Positions 18,831 to 28,931 of a DNA stretch of 64,000 nucleotides are shown piece by piece. This DNA is from Mucilaginibacter sp. (GTDB taxonomy: Bacteria > Bacteroidota > Bacteroidia > Sphingobacteriales > Sphingobacteriaceae). The DNA is taken from positions 1 through 64,000 of the forward strand of contig JAQBOV010000058.1 of the NCBI GenBank assembly GCA_028287895.1, written 5' to 3'. The position numbers and the translations under genes were made by a program. Under the pieces are notes generated by a model. That model was not told the DNA's origin and searched no databases. It saw nothing but the letters and a program-made list of their open reading frames with translations. The first letter of the stretch is position 1; each line of letters opens with the position of its first letter.

Positions 18831-18954
18831 AGATTTAACCAAAAAGCACAGAGAGAAAACCACTGAAGGAACACAGAGCGCTTCTGGTTCCTTTTTTTAT
18901 TATGCCGGCTTTGTGCCTCCCTGAAATTCTTCGTGTCCTGCTGTGGTTAAATCT
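18831..18954. repeat. Inverted CACAGAG-type intergenic element, with terminator for carA
   Basis: AGATTTAACCA (18831-18841) and TGGTTAAATCT (18944-18954) are perfect inverted arms. The interiors of both arms carry degenerate cacagag/aggaacac words in inverted orientation, so the element is a long imperfect palindrome. Within it, AAGGAAC (18866-18872) pairs with GTTCCTT (18887-18893) and is followed by TTTTT, which can act as the carA terminator. Confidence 0.6.
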
Positions 18955-19034
18955 ATTACAAAGTATCTGCTTTCATTTTCACCGACTCATCCAATTACCT
19001 CCCCCGTTCACCGAGAATTTCCCGCTGTTCGCCT

Positions 19035-19054
19035 AAAAGCAATAACGCTTTTTT
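19035..19054 (+). terminator. Small hairpin with U-run
   Basis: AAAAGC (19035-19040) and GCTTTT (19047-19052) form a six-pair stem with loop AATAAC followed by more T. It looks like a short intrinsic terminator, but no intact gene lies directly upstream, so it may be incidental. Confidence 0.3.
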
Positions 19055-19095
19055 GTGCCTGAGGACATATTTGTGGTATAAATCAAATTTAGACC

Positions 19096-19194
19096 ATGAA
19101 AACAATTCTTCTTATCCAGCTCATTCATTTAGTCCGGGAAACTATTCAAAATCTGCATATAATCCTTCACATGCTTGGGCATTTGGTAAAGTAA
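19096..19194 (+). CDS. Possible 32-residue hydrophobic small protein
   Basis: An ATG at 19096 opens a frame of 32 codons, MKTILLIQLIHLVRETIQN and onward, rich in L, I and H, which would form an amphipathic or membrane-active helix. Nothing identifies it. It lies in a 687-base stretch without larger genes. Codon pattern alone cannot separate it from chance; I list it because of its composition and its position before a second micro-ORF. Confidence 0.18.
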   Translation: MKTILLIQLIHLVRETIQNLHIILHMLGHLVK

Positions 19195-19284
19195 ATGTCT
19201 TAACATACAGACATAAAAATTTAACACGAATTAACATTACGCTTAATAACTGTTCTGTTATTTTGTAAAAACTACCGGGACTAA

Positions 19285-19371
19285 ATGAAAGCATTAATTT
19301 TTCAACTGCAGAACTACCTGTTTGAGCGGGCAGAAGCGCTCAGCAGGTCGTTTGCCAACCTTATTAATTAG
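19285..19371 (+). CDS. Possible 28-residue small protein
   Basis: An ATG at 19285 opens 28 codons beginning MKALIFQLQNYLFERAEALS and ending in a TAG at 19369-19371. It would be a single helix. It follows the 32-residue candidate by 90 bases. There is no homology that I recognise. Low confidence; it could be noise in a long spacer. Confidence 0.18.
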   Translation: MKALIFQLQNYLFERAEALSRSFANLIN

Positions 19372-19412
19372 TATTTACAACCAGCCAACCCCGCAGTTGA
19401 GGATCAAATAAT

Positions 19413-19420
19413 TATATTTG
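19413..19420 (+). promoter_or_regulatory. -7 promoter element upstream of the TPR lipoprotein gene
   Basis: TATATTTG matches TAnnTTTG exactly, 81 bases before the ATG at 19502. A second exact match, TATTTTTG at 19470-19477, lies 24 bases before the ATG and covers the alternative TTG start at 19475, which argues against that start. Confidence 0.4.
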
Positions 19421-19501
19421 ACGGTGCTTTTACAAGATAATTTTATTTAAAATTAAAAAAATAGGCATTTATTTTTGTTTCCTAAACCAATTATAAAATC
19501 A

Positions 19502-20167
19502 ATGAAGCTTAGTTTAATCATCTGTATTGCAATCTGTTTTATAGTAGCCAGCTGTGCCCAATCACAGGATTGTGTTGACAATATCAATAAATTACCTATG
19601 TATGGTGGTGTTAAGAAATGTAAAGAACAAATAGAATTCGACCAAGAATTTTTGAAGGACTGCGATAAAACATTTAAAACCAGGAAAGAGGCAACATCGC
19701 ATATGATAATGCGTGGATGGCAATACCTTTATAGCAAGAAATTAGATACTTCAATGATGCGGTTTAACCAGGGGTGGTTACTGGATAGTTTAAACGCAGA
19801 TGTTTATTGGGGTTTTGGTAATCTTTTAGGCATGCAGGGAAAGTATAAGGAATCGCTTCCATTTTTTGAAAGATCATTAAAGATCAATCCTGGCAACGTC
19901 AAAGTTTGGCAAGATGCATCAACAAGTTATGGAAATACTTTCTTTCAAACAAAAGATGTAAAATTTTTGAACTCTTGTATATTTTGCCTTAAGGAGGCTG
20001 TCAATCTGGATTCTAAAAACCCACAGTTATATAGTCAACTAACTTCCGCATACAGTTATTTTATGCAAAAGGACAGTGCTATGAAATATTTAAAGATCAC
20101 GGAACATCTTGACCCTTCTGCAATAAATCCTGAGGTAAAAAGATTACTTACACCAACAAAAAATTAA
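19502..20167 (+). CDS. TPR-repeat lipoprotein
   Basis: The 221-residue protein has a lipoprotein signal (MKLSLIICIAICFIVASC, cysteine C18). After a region with several cysteines (DCVDNIN, KKCKEQ, KDCDKTF), residues about 100-210 contain three tetratricopeptide-like repeats: DVYWGFGNLLGMQGKYKESLP, then FLKEAVNLD-like and SAYSYFMQKDSAMKYLKI units. Such repeats bind proteins; the partner is unknown. I chose the ATG at 19502 over an in-frame TTG at 19475 because the signal peptide starts there. No operon partner is evident; an ABC transporter pair follows after 103 bases. Confidence 0.8.
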   Translation: MKLSLIICIAICFIVASCAQSQDCVDNINKLPMYGGVKKCKEQIEFDQEFLKDCDKTFKTRKEATSHMIMRGWQYLYSKKLDTSMMRFNQGWLLDSLNADVYWGFGNLLGMQGKYKESLPFFERSLKINPGNVKVWQDASTSYGNTFFQTKDVKFLNSCIFCLKEAVNLDSKNPQLYSQLTSAYSYFMQKDSAMKYLKITEHLDPSAINPEVKRLLTPTKN

Positions 20168-20270
20168 ACGCTCCCCTGCAGGGGACGATTTAAAGAGGAT
20201 CAACTCTAGAATTTCTGTCATTTACCGAAAATTTTATTGAAATATCAGTAATCTGCTGCATTTTTACAGC

Positions 20271-21035
20271 ATGGCAAAACAACCGATCATCACCGTAAAA
20301 AATCTGGTAAAGAATTACGGCGATTTTACAGCCGTTAAGGATGTGAGTTTTGAAGTATATGAAGGCGAAATATTCGGACTACTGGGTCCCAATGGCGCTG
20401 GAAAGACCACTACCCTGGAGATCATTGAAACACTTCGCGATAAAACCTCAGGCGAAATTATGGTGGATGGCTTCTCCATCGACAAAGATACCGACAGCAT
20501 AAAAAAACGTATAGGTGTACAATTACAAGCTGCAGGCTATTATCCCAATCTGAATTTGTCAGAGCTAATTGTGCTTTTCTCAGGCTTATACGGCATTAAT
20601 AAGACACCTATGGAAATGTTGGAAAAGGTAGCCTTAACCGAAAAAGCCAAAGCAAAATATAAAGACCTTTCAGGCGGGCAAAAACAGCGGTTTTCTATCG
20701 CAACTACGCTAATTAACGATCCCCGTATTATCTTCCTGGATGAACCGACTACCGGGCTCGATCCGCAGGCACGCCGTAACCTTTGGGACCTGATCCGCGA
20801 AATACGTGATAACGGTACTACGGTTGTGATTACCACCCACTATATGGACGAAGCCGAGGTACTCTGCGACAGGGTAGCGTTCATCGATGCCGGACATATT
20901 ATCGGCATTGATACCCCCGACAACTTTATTGATAAACTGGTGGCCACCGGTTTCGACCGTAAAAAACAGGTCAAATCAGCAAATTTAGAGGATGTGTTCA
21001 TCAATATGACCGGGAAAGAATGGCGGGAGGAATAG
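20271..21035 (+). CDS. ABC transporter ATP-binding protein (ABC-2 type export)
   Basis: A 254-residue ATPase with Walker A GPNGAGKTT near residue 40, the ABC signature LSGGQKQRFS near 130, Walker B IIFLDEPTTGLD near 150 and the switch histidine in VVITTHYMDEAE. The short C-terminal extension (KSANLEDVFINMTGKEWREE) is typical of drug/multidrug ABC-2 ATPases of the CcmA/NatA type. It energises the permease encoded by the next gene, 50 bases downstream, in the inner membrane. The transported substrate is not known. Confidence 0.93.
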   Translation: MAKQPIITVKNLVKNYGDFTAVKDVSFEVYEGEIFGLLGPNGAGKTTTLEIIETLRDKTSGEIMVDGFSIDKDTDSIKKRIGVQLQAAGYYPNLNLSELIVLFSGLYGINKTPMEMLEKVALTEKAKAKYKDLSGGQKQRFSIATTLINDPRIIFLDEPTTGLDPQARRNLWDLIREIRDNGTTVVITTHYMDEAEVLCDRVAFIDAGHIIGIDTPDNFIDKLVATGFDRKKQVKSANLEDVFINMTGKEWREE

Positions 21036-21085
21036 TTTGCAGTCGCCGGTTTGCAAATTGAACATTGACAAATGACTAATGATTA

Positions 21086-22198
21086 ATGACCAATAAACTA
21101 ATGACAAATAAACCGTATAGTAATACCAGAGCTACCCTTGCCATAGCTAAAGCCAGTTTCCGATCGATACTACGCAGCCCCTCGGCGGTGGTATTCAGCC
21201 TGGCTTTTCCATTGATATTTATTATTGTGTTTGCCAATATTGGCGGCAGTGCTGTAACGGTAGATGTTGGGGTCGATAAAAAATGCGACACGCTAAATCC
21301 TGTTTTCGGTATATTAAAAAACGTTAAGGTGATCAATCTAATAAAAGATCAGTCTGCCGGTGACATGGCAAAAAACCTTTCAAAGGGTAAGATCGATGCT
21401 ATTATTGACATACAAAAAAACAATGGCCGGCCTCCGTACAGCCTTCACATACAATATACCAAAGCATCGGAACAAAAGGATGGGATACTCCGATCGTTGC
21501 TGAACAGTATTTTTTACCAGTTAAACAGCCAGGGAAATAAAACCCCTCAACCCGTAGCTGACATACAGGAAACGACTATAAAAGGCCGCCAATATAAATA
21601 CATTGATTTTTTACTACCCGGCATGCTGGGCTTCTCGCTATTAAGCAGCGGTGTTTTTGGTACGGCCTTCGTATTCCTTAGTCTGCGTTTAACGCTGGTG
21701 ATCAAGCGCTTTTTTGCGACTCCTGTAAAAAAATACAGCATTGTTTTGGGCGAGGCCTTAGCGCGACTGGTCTTTTCATGGATCGGCGCCTTGTTTATCA
21801 TTTTGGTGGGGCATTTTATTTTTGGCTTCACGCTGATCCATGGGGTTACAACCGTGATCAATATGCTGATACTATCGGCCATCGGTCTTATTGTATTCAT
21901 GGGGTTCGGGTTTATCATATCCGGTGTCGCTAAAAATGAAAGCGCTGTACCACCCCTTTCCAATATCATTACCTTACCGCAATTTCTATTATCAGGCACT
22001 TTCTTTGCTACCACTGCTTTCCCCTCATGGCTGCAATGGCTGAGCAATGTGTTGCCCTTAACCTACCTCAACACAGCCATGCGCAACGTAGCTTTCGAAG
22101 GTGCCGGCTTAGGCGATGTAACGCACCAGCTATTAATATTAGGTATCTGGTTTTTTGTGGTGTATGCTGTTGCGGTTAAAACATTCAGGTGGGAATGA
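21086..22198 (+). CDS. ABC-2 type transporter permease
   Basis: The 370-residue membrane protein has one N-terminal transmembrane helix (about 32-52), a soluble extracytoplasmic domain (about 55-165), then five C-terminal hydrophobic segments, the ABC2_membrane pattern. Start MTNKLMTNKP: the ATG at 21086 or the one at 21101 may be used; the spacer before it consists of tgactaatgac-like words that extend into the first codons. It pairs with the ATPase gene directly upstream. Substrate unknown. Confidence 0.9.
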   Translation: MTNKLMTNKPYSNTRATLAIAKASFRSILRSPSAVVFSLAFPLIFIIVFANIGGSAVTVDVGVDKKCDTLNPVFGILKNVKVINLIKDQSAGDMAKNLSKGKIDAIIDIQKNNGRPPYSLHIQYTKASEQKDGILRSLLNSIFYQLNSQGNKTPQPVADIQETTIKGRQYKYIDFLLPGMLGFSLLSSGVFGTAFVFLSLRLTLVIKRFFATPVKKYSIVLGEALARLVFSWIGALFIILVGHFIFGFTLIHGVTTVINMLILSAIGLIVFMGFGFIISGVAKNESAVPPLSNIITLPQFLLSGTFFATTAFPSWLQWLSNVLPLTYLNTAMRNVAFEGAGLGDVTHQLLILGIWFFVVYAVAVKTFRWE

Positions 22199-22308
22199 GA
22201 AGAATTTAAAGGTTGTAAGGTTGGAAAGCCGAAAGGTTATAAAAACCGCTAATGACTATTGACTAATGTCCAATGCCCAAGGACTATTTTATTAATCTTA
22301 AAGTAAAT

Positions 22309-22340
22309 TTGAGCTAAAGTTATTTGAAATTGTATATTTG
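22309..22340 (+). promoter_or_regulatory. eno: Promoter of eno
   Basis: TTG (22309-22311), a 21-base spacer and TATATTTG (22333-22340) fit the Bacteroidota -33/-7 promoter. The leader to the ATG at 22410 would be about 65 bases. Confidence 0.55.
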
Positions 22341-22382
22341 ACCATTATATACATTTATAGTGTATTTATAACACTAAGTTGA

Positions 22383-23705
<1,323 letters not shown>

Positions 23706-23757
23706 GATGACAGGTTAAAGGCAAAAGCTGAAAGGTTGAAGCCTTCTATAAACTATT

Positions 23758-23787
23758 AAAGCCTCGGGAAAACCGGGGCTTTTTTTA
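23758..23787 (+). terminator. eno: Rho-independent terminator of eno
   Basis: AAAGCCTCGG (23758-23767) pairs with CCGGGGCTTT (23773-23782) with one wobble, loop GAAAA, followed by a run of T. Confidence 0.9.
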
Positions 23788-24472
23788 TGAAAGGATTGCC
23801 CGGTGCTGAAATAGGTTGACAGATTTATCTATATTTAATAAATAGCAGTCTTTTAAAGTACCTGATCACCTTCCCGAAAAAAATAATTTTTTTTTGATTT
23901 TTCTACCCTCTCCATGCTAATTAGAAGTAACCCATTATTCAATGGATATTAAAAAGGAGTTTATCCAAATTATAAAAGAAAATGAAGGGCTTATTTATTT
24001 GCTTTCCCTTTCTTTTATTGGTTTGCCCAATCCGTTTTTAAAAGCTATAACAAAACAAGTTCCAAGGAATTGATCCATTATTCGTGTTGCCATAGGTAAA
24101 AGCCTCGATTTTACGCTGCCCCCCAAAAGTTAGAAGTGCATACCGGCAATTGACTATTGCCTGTGCAGTATAAACGTACGGCGCAGGCTGCGGGCAACGC
24201 CAGATTCCGGTTTGCAGTTAAAGTTTGCAGTAGGACAGCCGTATAAACCCCTACCTCCCCTTCGCAAAGAACCACGCCGGCCTGCCCTTGTTAACACCCA
24301 AATAACTTAATCAACCACTTAATCCCACCCAATTAAGCACGTAACTCAATCTCAACAAAAAACCGTATCTTTGCAAAAAATAATTACCCGTTCGCTTACG
24401 GCTTTGATTTATCCAGACGACTCTTCAGATCCGCTTATGCATTCGCGTTAGCACATATACATTAGATACAAC
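23788..24472. other. Long spacer between eno and the helicase gene with possible gene remnants
   Basis: No complete gene is supported. A 43-codon frame from the ATG at 23942 (MDIKKEFIQIIKENEGLIY) resembles the first 20 residues of Bacteroidota ECF sigma factors and then loses similarity, so it may be a remnant. At 24117-24134 the sequence TGCCCCCCAAAAGTTAGA resembles the terminal repeat of IS3/IS150-family elements, but no transposase or second end is present. The last 170 bases are word-like (cttaatcaaccacttaatc, 24296-24357). None of these is firm. Confidence 0.3.
24366..24373 (+). promoter_or_regulatory. -7 promoter element of the DEAD-box helicase gene
   Basis: TATCTTTG matches TAnnTTTG exactly. 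The leader to the ATG at 24473 would be about 96 bases, which is common for cold-regulated RNA helicase genes, although no such control can be shown here. Confidence 0.5.
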
Positions 24473-25738
24473 ATGTCATTCGAAAATTTAAAATTAATTG
24501 AGCCTATCCTCAGGGCCTTAAAAACCGAGGGATATACAACACCTACCCCTATACAGGAACAAGCCATACCGATCGTATTGCAACATACTGACCTGTTGGG
24601 CTGCGCACAAACCGGCACCGGTAAAACGGCTGCTTTTGCTATACCCATCCTGCAGTTATTGTACCAGGACAGGCTGCAGCACAAGGAGCAAAAAACCATA
24701 AAGGCCCTGATTTTAACGCCAACACGTGAACTTGCCATACAAATTGGCGAAAGTTTTGCCGCTTACGGCAGGCACACCGGTTTAAAACATTTGGTAATAT
24801 TCGGCGGGGTTTCGCAAAATCCGCAGGTGGATGCTTTACGCCGCGGTGTTGATATTCTGGTTGCCACACCGGGTCGTTTACTGGATCTGATGAACCAAAA
24901 ATTTATTCACCTCGACCATATTAAAATGCTGGTTTTGGATGAGGCCGACCGGATGCTGGACATGGGCTTTGTGCACGATGTGAAAAAGATCATCGCCAAG
25001 GTTCCTGCCAAAAGACAAACGCTGTTCTTCTCGGCGACCATGCCGAATGAAATTCAGCAACTGGCAAATACCATACTAACCAAACCCGAAAAAGTGGAAG
25101 TTACCCCGGTATCCTCTACTGCAGATACCATACAGCAATCGTTGTTTTATGTGGAGAAATCGGATAAACGCTCATTGCTGATCCACTTATTAAAGGATAG
25201 AACCATCAAAACGGCTTTGGTATTCACCCGCACCAAGCACGGTGCAGATAAAGTGGTGAAGGACCTGGTACGCGTAGGTATCACTGCTGAGGCTATACAT
25301 GGCAATAAATCACAAAATGCACGTCAACGGGCTTTAACAAATTTCAAGAACCGTACGACACGTGTGCTGATCGCTACAGATATTGCTGCACGTGGTATTG
25401 ATATTGACGAGCTAACGCACGTGATCAATTATGAATTGCCGAACATACCCGAAACGTATGTGCACCGTATAGGCCGTACTGGTCGCGCCGGGGCAAGCGG
25501 TATCGCATTTTCATTCTGCGACCAGGAGGAGATTGAATTTCTGAAAGATATTCATAAGCTGATATCAAAATCCATCCCGGTAAATGAAGAGCATCCCTAC
25601 CCGATGAGTCCGTCTGCAATTGTGAAAAAAATGGAACCTGCCAAAAACGGTTCGAGCCATCGTCACCAGCAATCATCCGGTCACAGGGATGGGAAGAAAC
25701 GGTTTGGGGCGACCAGAAGCGGTGGAAACAGGCGGTAG
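24473..25738 (+). CDS. DEAD-box ATP-dependent RNA helicase, RhlE-like
   Basis: Unwinds RNA secondary structure, in bacteria often in ribosome assembly or RNA decay. The 421-residue protein has the Q motif ([13 protein letters not shown]), motif I AQTGTGKT, Ia [14 protein letters not shown], motif [13 protein letters not shown], motif III SAT, and in the second RecA domain ARGIDID and [10 protein letters not shown]. The C-terminal tail (about 370-421) is basic and glycine/histidine-rich, fitting RNA binding in the RhlE branch. Closest role is probably RhlE, but several paralogs exist in Bacteroidota, so I leave out a symbol. Confidence 0.93.
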   Translation: MSFENLKLIEPILRALKTEGYTTPTPIQEQAIPIVLQHTDLLGCAQTGTGKTAAFAIPILQLLYQDRLQHKEQKTIKALILTPTRELAIQIGESFAAYGRHTGLKHLVIFGGVSQNPQVDALRRGVDILVATPGRLLDLMNQKFIHLDHIKMLVLDEADRMLDMGFVHDVKKIIAKVPAKRQTLFFSATMPNEIQQLANTILTKPEKVEVTPVSSTADTIQQSLFYVEKSDKRSLLIHLLKDRTIKTALVFTRTKHGADKVVKDLVRVGITAEAIHGNKSQNARQRALTNFKNRTTRVLIATDIAARGIDIDELTHVINYELPNIPETYVHRIGRTGRAGASGIAFSFCDQEEIEFLKDIHKLISKSIPVNEEHPYPMSPSAIVKKMEPAKNGSSHRHQQSSGHRDGKKRFGATRSGGNRR

Positions 25739-25763
25739 CTAAAATACTGAACGCCTATTTGAC

Positions 25764-25880
25764 TCACCCTGTCGTTGTTTGGGCGACATCCCTCTGTTCG
25801 GCAAGCCGGAAAGAGGGAATTTATTTTCCATTTTCGTTTCGTTTTTAAACCCGCTTTGCCCCTAGGCGGAGAGAGGGTGA
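25764..25880. repeat. Palindromic intergenic element after the helicase gene
   Basis: A near-perfect hairpin spans 25789-25818: TCCCTCT pairs with AGAGGGA and the inner TTCGGC with GCCGGA, loop AA, one mismatch and one wobble. It is bracketed by TCACCCT (25764-25770) and AGGGTGA (25874-25880). The whole looks like a small dispersed palindromic element; another hairpin of similar build is at 37294-37320. The rest of the spacer to 26022 has word-like ccaaccacttaacgcactcaacc runs and no gene. Confidence 0.55.
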
Positions 25881-26022
25881 TCCGGCCAAACGCAGATCAG
25901 GTAAGTAAACTCGGCGCATTGGAAATCGAACTCCACCAACCACTTAACGCACTCAACCAACAAAACCCTTGCACCGTTGAAAATAATTAAATAGCTTTAA
26001 ACGAAATTTCAAACGATCGGTG

Positions 26023-26319
26023 ATGAAACGCTTTCTTAATCTTTTTAAGAACAAATATTTTTTAGTTAGCACCGCCTTTTTGGTATGGATGATATTCTTT
26101 GACAGGAACGACCTGTTCTCGCAATATGAATATCATCAGCAGGTTAACACACTAAAACAAGAGCGCGATTTTTACCAGAAAGAAACCGCCAAAGTTCACC
26201 AGGACCTGGATGAACTCACTTCCAACAAAGAAAAACTCGAAAAATTCGCCCGCGAAAAGTACCTGATGAAGAAAAGCAATGAGGATGTTTTTGTGATAGT
26301 TAAAGAAAAAAAGGATTGA
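26023..26319 (+). CDS. FtsB/DivIC-like septum formation initiator
   Basis: A 98-residue bitopic membrane protein: short cytoplasmic N-terminus, one transmembrane helix (about 11-26, YFLVSTAFLVWMIFF), then a coiled coil (about 35-75) and the DivIC-type block LEKFAREKYLMKKSNEDVFVIV. By family it joins FtsL and FtsQ in activating septal wall synthesis. The start is ATG at 26023; an in-frame GTG three bases earlier is less likely. In many Bacteroidota it lies near eno, as here. Confidence 0.88.
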   Translation: MKRFLNLFKNKYFLVSTAFLVWMIFFDRNDLFSQYEYHQQVNTLKQERDFYQKETAKVHQDLDELTSNKEKLEKFAREKYLMKKSNEDVFVIVKEKKD

Positions 26320-26631
26320 GGAGCTCAGCTGTCTGATGTCCAGTGCATCTGTTTTATATAGATGAGTAAAACTTTTTTTGACCTCGATGTCTGTCGTCTT
26401 GAAAATGAGTATGCGATGAAATATATTCATTAACTTAAAACCAGGTCTTTTCTTAAATCAGAACTCATTCGTCAGATCGATGACCCATGGCGGTCCATCT
26501 GTGCAGATATTGCAAGCGGCGGCAGGGAATTTATGAAAGTGGATTTAAAAAGTTTGTAGTCTACTCAATGGGCTCATTACAGAAAGCCAAATCATGGCCG
26601 CAGTTTGCCTTACCATGTGAATCTCCCGGCA
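26320..26631. other. Spacer without supported gene
   Basis: The stretch between the FtsB-like gene and the convergent vWA protein gene contains only short broken frames. One plus-strand frame (26426-26560) reads about 40 codons ending MKVDLKSL before a stop, without an ATG or recognisable family. I see no promoter, RNA or terminator that can be defended. Confidence 0.4.
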
Positions 26632-28722
26632 TCACAGCTCCCCTTCCCGTTTCCTTACCAACCATTCAACACTTAACAATACAACAATCAAAACAAATAT
26701 CCATTTCAAATCTACCAGGTCGCTGTAGTGCTTATCTTCATAAACCACCGTTTTGATGTTCTCATTTCTGCGGATAAGACCGGCGAGTTGACTGATCTGT
26801 GAAGGCTGCAGCATTTGTCCGCCTGATTGTTTTGACAGATCATAAAGCAGGCGGTGATCGGCGGCGCTCTGGCGCGTTTCAAGGTTTAATGGTTTGACAC
26901 TCAACTGCCCGGTTGCCGTAAATGCCCGGTTTGCTAATTTGGTGCTTGCAGTGTAACGGTATTCGTCTACCGGCAGGGTCCCTGCATCCAATTGATAACT
27001 TTGACCATTGCGGGTAAACAGGAAGCTGTAATTTTTACCCGCACGGCTTTTCAGCTCAATCCTGACATCGGGAGTGTTCACCAGTTCCAGTGCATCATTA
27101 TACAGTTCGGCGTTCAGTATTACGCTTTCACCTTCGTCAAAAATATTTTTGGCAGCATATACCCTGAAACGCTGCCGGTTACTATTTGCTGTAAGGTATT
27201 GCACACTCTGTCCCAGCAATTCTTCCAAAGCGTTGTGATTACCATAAGTATTATATTCCGCAAGGGCCCAGCGCCATAAACCCTCGCCTGTTAACACAGC
27301 TACCCTGCGGCCATTTTCATCACTGAATGATAATAACGGATAAGGGGTGGGCAGTTCACCTATTTTTTGTTTGAACAATGCCTGTCCGGCCCCGTTACTG
27401 CTGTAGTTGCCAAAAGGTGCCAGCAAAGGCGGCAACTGGCTCAATTTTTTCCGGGTGGAATCAGACAAGGTAAAAAGAGAAAATTCCGTTACCTGCTGCG
27501 CAAATACTTCCTGCATATCCTCGCGTCCCGAATTGATCTGCACTAATTTTTGCTCAGCGTTTAATTGCGGCAGATCAGTTTGCGCACCTACCGTATACCA
27601 GACCGGCACCTTACTTTTGGTAATAAAAGTTTGCAACGCAGCTGAACTGCCAGAGGCAACCTGGTATAAAATAAGGAGGCTATAATCGGTTATTTTTAAT
27701 TGTGGCAGATCGTTCAGCAAGCTTGTTTTTACTTCATAGTTCCGGTTGCTTTCTATCGATTGCTTGATAACACTAATATCAGGATGCGGACTATTATAAA
27801 GCAGCAGTATCTTTTGCCTGGCATCCAGCACATCTATATAAATCGTTTCGGTATTGTTTTGTACCGAAACCTCATTTTTAACCGGGGCAATATTGATCGT
27901 AAATTTGCGCGTACCTTTTTTATCCGCATTTAATTTGATCGGAATTACTTTCCGGAAATTATCAGATGTCACTGCGCTGGTCTGTGCAAATAACTGTTTG
28001 TTATCTTCGGCTACCGTCAGGCGTATATTTTCGCCTTTGGCCTGGTAAGCCTCCGCTAAAACCTCTACCGCAAAATCATTCCCTAAATAGGCCGTTTTAT
28101 TATAATTAACGTTGCCGATCAGCAGGTCGCGCTTGGCGACCGTATCGCCTAAAGCAATGGTATAAATGCTGGCCTTTAAGTTCTTAGCCTCATACTGCGG
28201 ATCGCTGCCCTGGTTATATAAGCCATCGGTAGCCAGTACTAATGCGCCGATGTTCTGGTTTACAAAACGTTCGTTCAGTTGATGAATAGCAGAGGAGATA
28301 TTGGTTTGCCTGCCATCAAACCTGGTGGAAAGGCCATCTTTAATATCCTGGCTGAAATTGAACTCACGCACATCATACTGATCGCCTAATTGTTGTTTTA
28401 ATTCAGAAAGACCTTTTATAAGCTTTGGAGCGGGGTCCGGGCTGAGGCCAAATAGCTTTACAGACTCTGAATTGTCCTGGGCGATCAATACCAGGGGTTT
28501 CTGCGGATTATAAGCCACCGAGCTTACCAAGGGCGCTATCAATAAAAATGACAGGATAAATACAGCGATAGTCCTTGTGGCAAATAACCCATAACGGGCG
28601 GCTTTGCTCAGACTTACCGGCTGCCGGTACATCAGCCAGGCGTAAAGTAAAGCCAGCAACAGGCAAACAGGTGTCCACCATCCTGAAACCGTTCCCCAAG
28701 TAACCGAAAATAAAAGCTGCAT
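26632..28722 (-). CDS. Membrane protein with von Willebrand A-like domain
   Basis: The 696-residue protein has two or three N-terminal transmembrane helices (about 3-30 and 47-70), a vWA-like domain with an intact MIDAS start D83-N-S85-E-S87 (DxSxS) and LVLATDGLYNQGSDP, then a long beta-rich periplasmic part (about 210-640) and a C-terminal transmembrane helix (LKWIFVLIVVLLSVEWLV) with a basic cytoplasmic end. The layout resembles BatA/BatB-like or DUF4159-type membrane proteins of Bacteroidota; a role in envelope function is plausible but unproven. It is probably monocistronic; fabG is 209 bases upstream on the same strand. Confidence 0.8.
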   Translation of the reverse strand: MQLLFSVTWGTVSGWWTPVCLLLALLYAWLMYRQPVSLSKAARYGLFATRTIAVFILSFLLIAPLVSSVAYNPQKPLVLIAQDNSESVKLFGLSPDPAPKLIKGLSELKQQLGDQYDVREFNFSQDIKDGLSTRFDGRQTNISSAIHQLNERFVNQNIGALVLATDGLYNQGSDPQYEAKNLKASIYTIALGDTVAKRDLLIGNVNYNKTAYLGNDFAVEVLAEAYQAKGENIRLTVAEDNKQLFAQTSAVTSDNFRKVIPIKLNADKKGTRKFTINIAPVKNEVSVQNNTETIYIDVLDARQKILLLYNSPHPDISVIKQSIESNRNYEVKTSLLNDLPQLKITDYSLLILYQVASGSSAALQTFITKSKVPVWYTVGAQTDLPQLNAEQKLVQINSGREDMQEVFAQQVTEFSLFTLSDSTRKKLSQLPPLLAPFGNYSSNGAGQALFKQKIGELPTPYPLLSFSDENGRRVAVLTGEGLWRWALAEYNTYGNHNALEELLGQSVQYLTANSNRQRFRVYAAKNIFDEGESVILNAELYNDALELVNTPDVRIELKSRAGKNYSFLFTRNGQSYQLDAGTLPVDEYRYTASTKLANRAFTATGQLSVKPLNLETRQSAADHRLLYDLSKQSGGQMLQPSQISQLAGLIRRNENIKTVVYEDKHYSDLVDLKWIFVLIVVLLSVEWLVRKREGEL

Positions 28723-28931
28723 ATTTTTACGTTATACGTATGGCGTAATACGTTTATGCGCAAAATGCGAAAATATAATGAATGTTAGGATGACATATTT
28801 GTCAAACACCACTTCATAGAAAAATCGCCTATCGGATTACCCGGTCAATGATATCCTCAAAGCCATTTTCATAAAAATTTTGTTTTGAAATAAACTGGCT
28901 CAGTATGCAAGACTTAGAACTCAAAACGCTC

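Noticed and set aside
19053..19268. 71-codon plus-strand ORF
   Set aside because: Its composition (many N, Y, S, H) is not protein-like and it covers a hairpin and promoter-like bases; the micro-ORFs in another frame are slightly better candidates.
24117..24134. Insertion sequence
   Set aside because: Only a single terminal-repeat-like motif is present; no transposase fragment, second end or target duplication is visible, so no mobile element is annotated.
25775..25990. 71-codon ORF after the helicase gene
   Set aside because: It runs through a palindromic element and word-like spacer; no homology.
26487..26756. 89-codon ORF overlapping the 3' end of the vWA gene
   Set aside because: Antisense shadow of a well supported gene for half of its length; the rest has no features.
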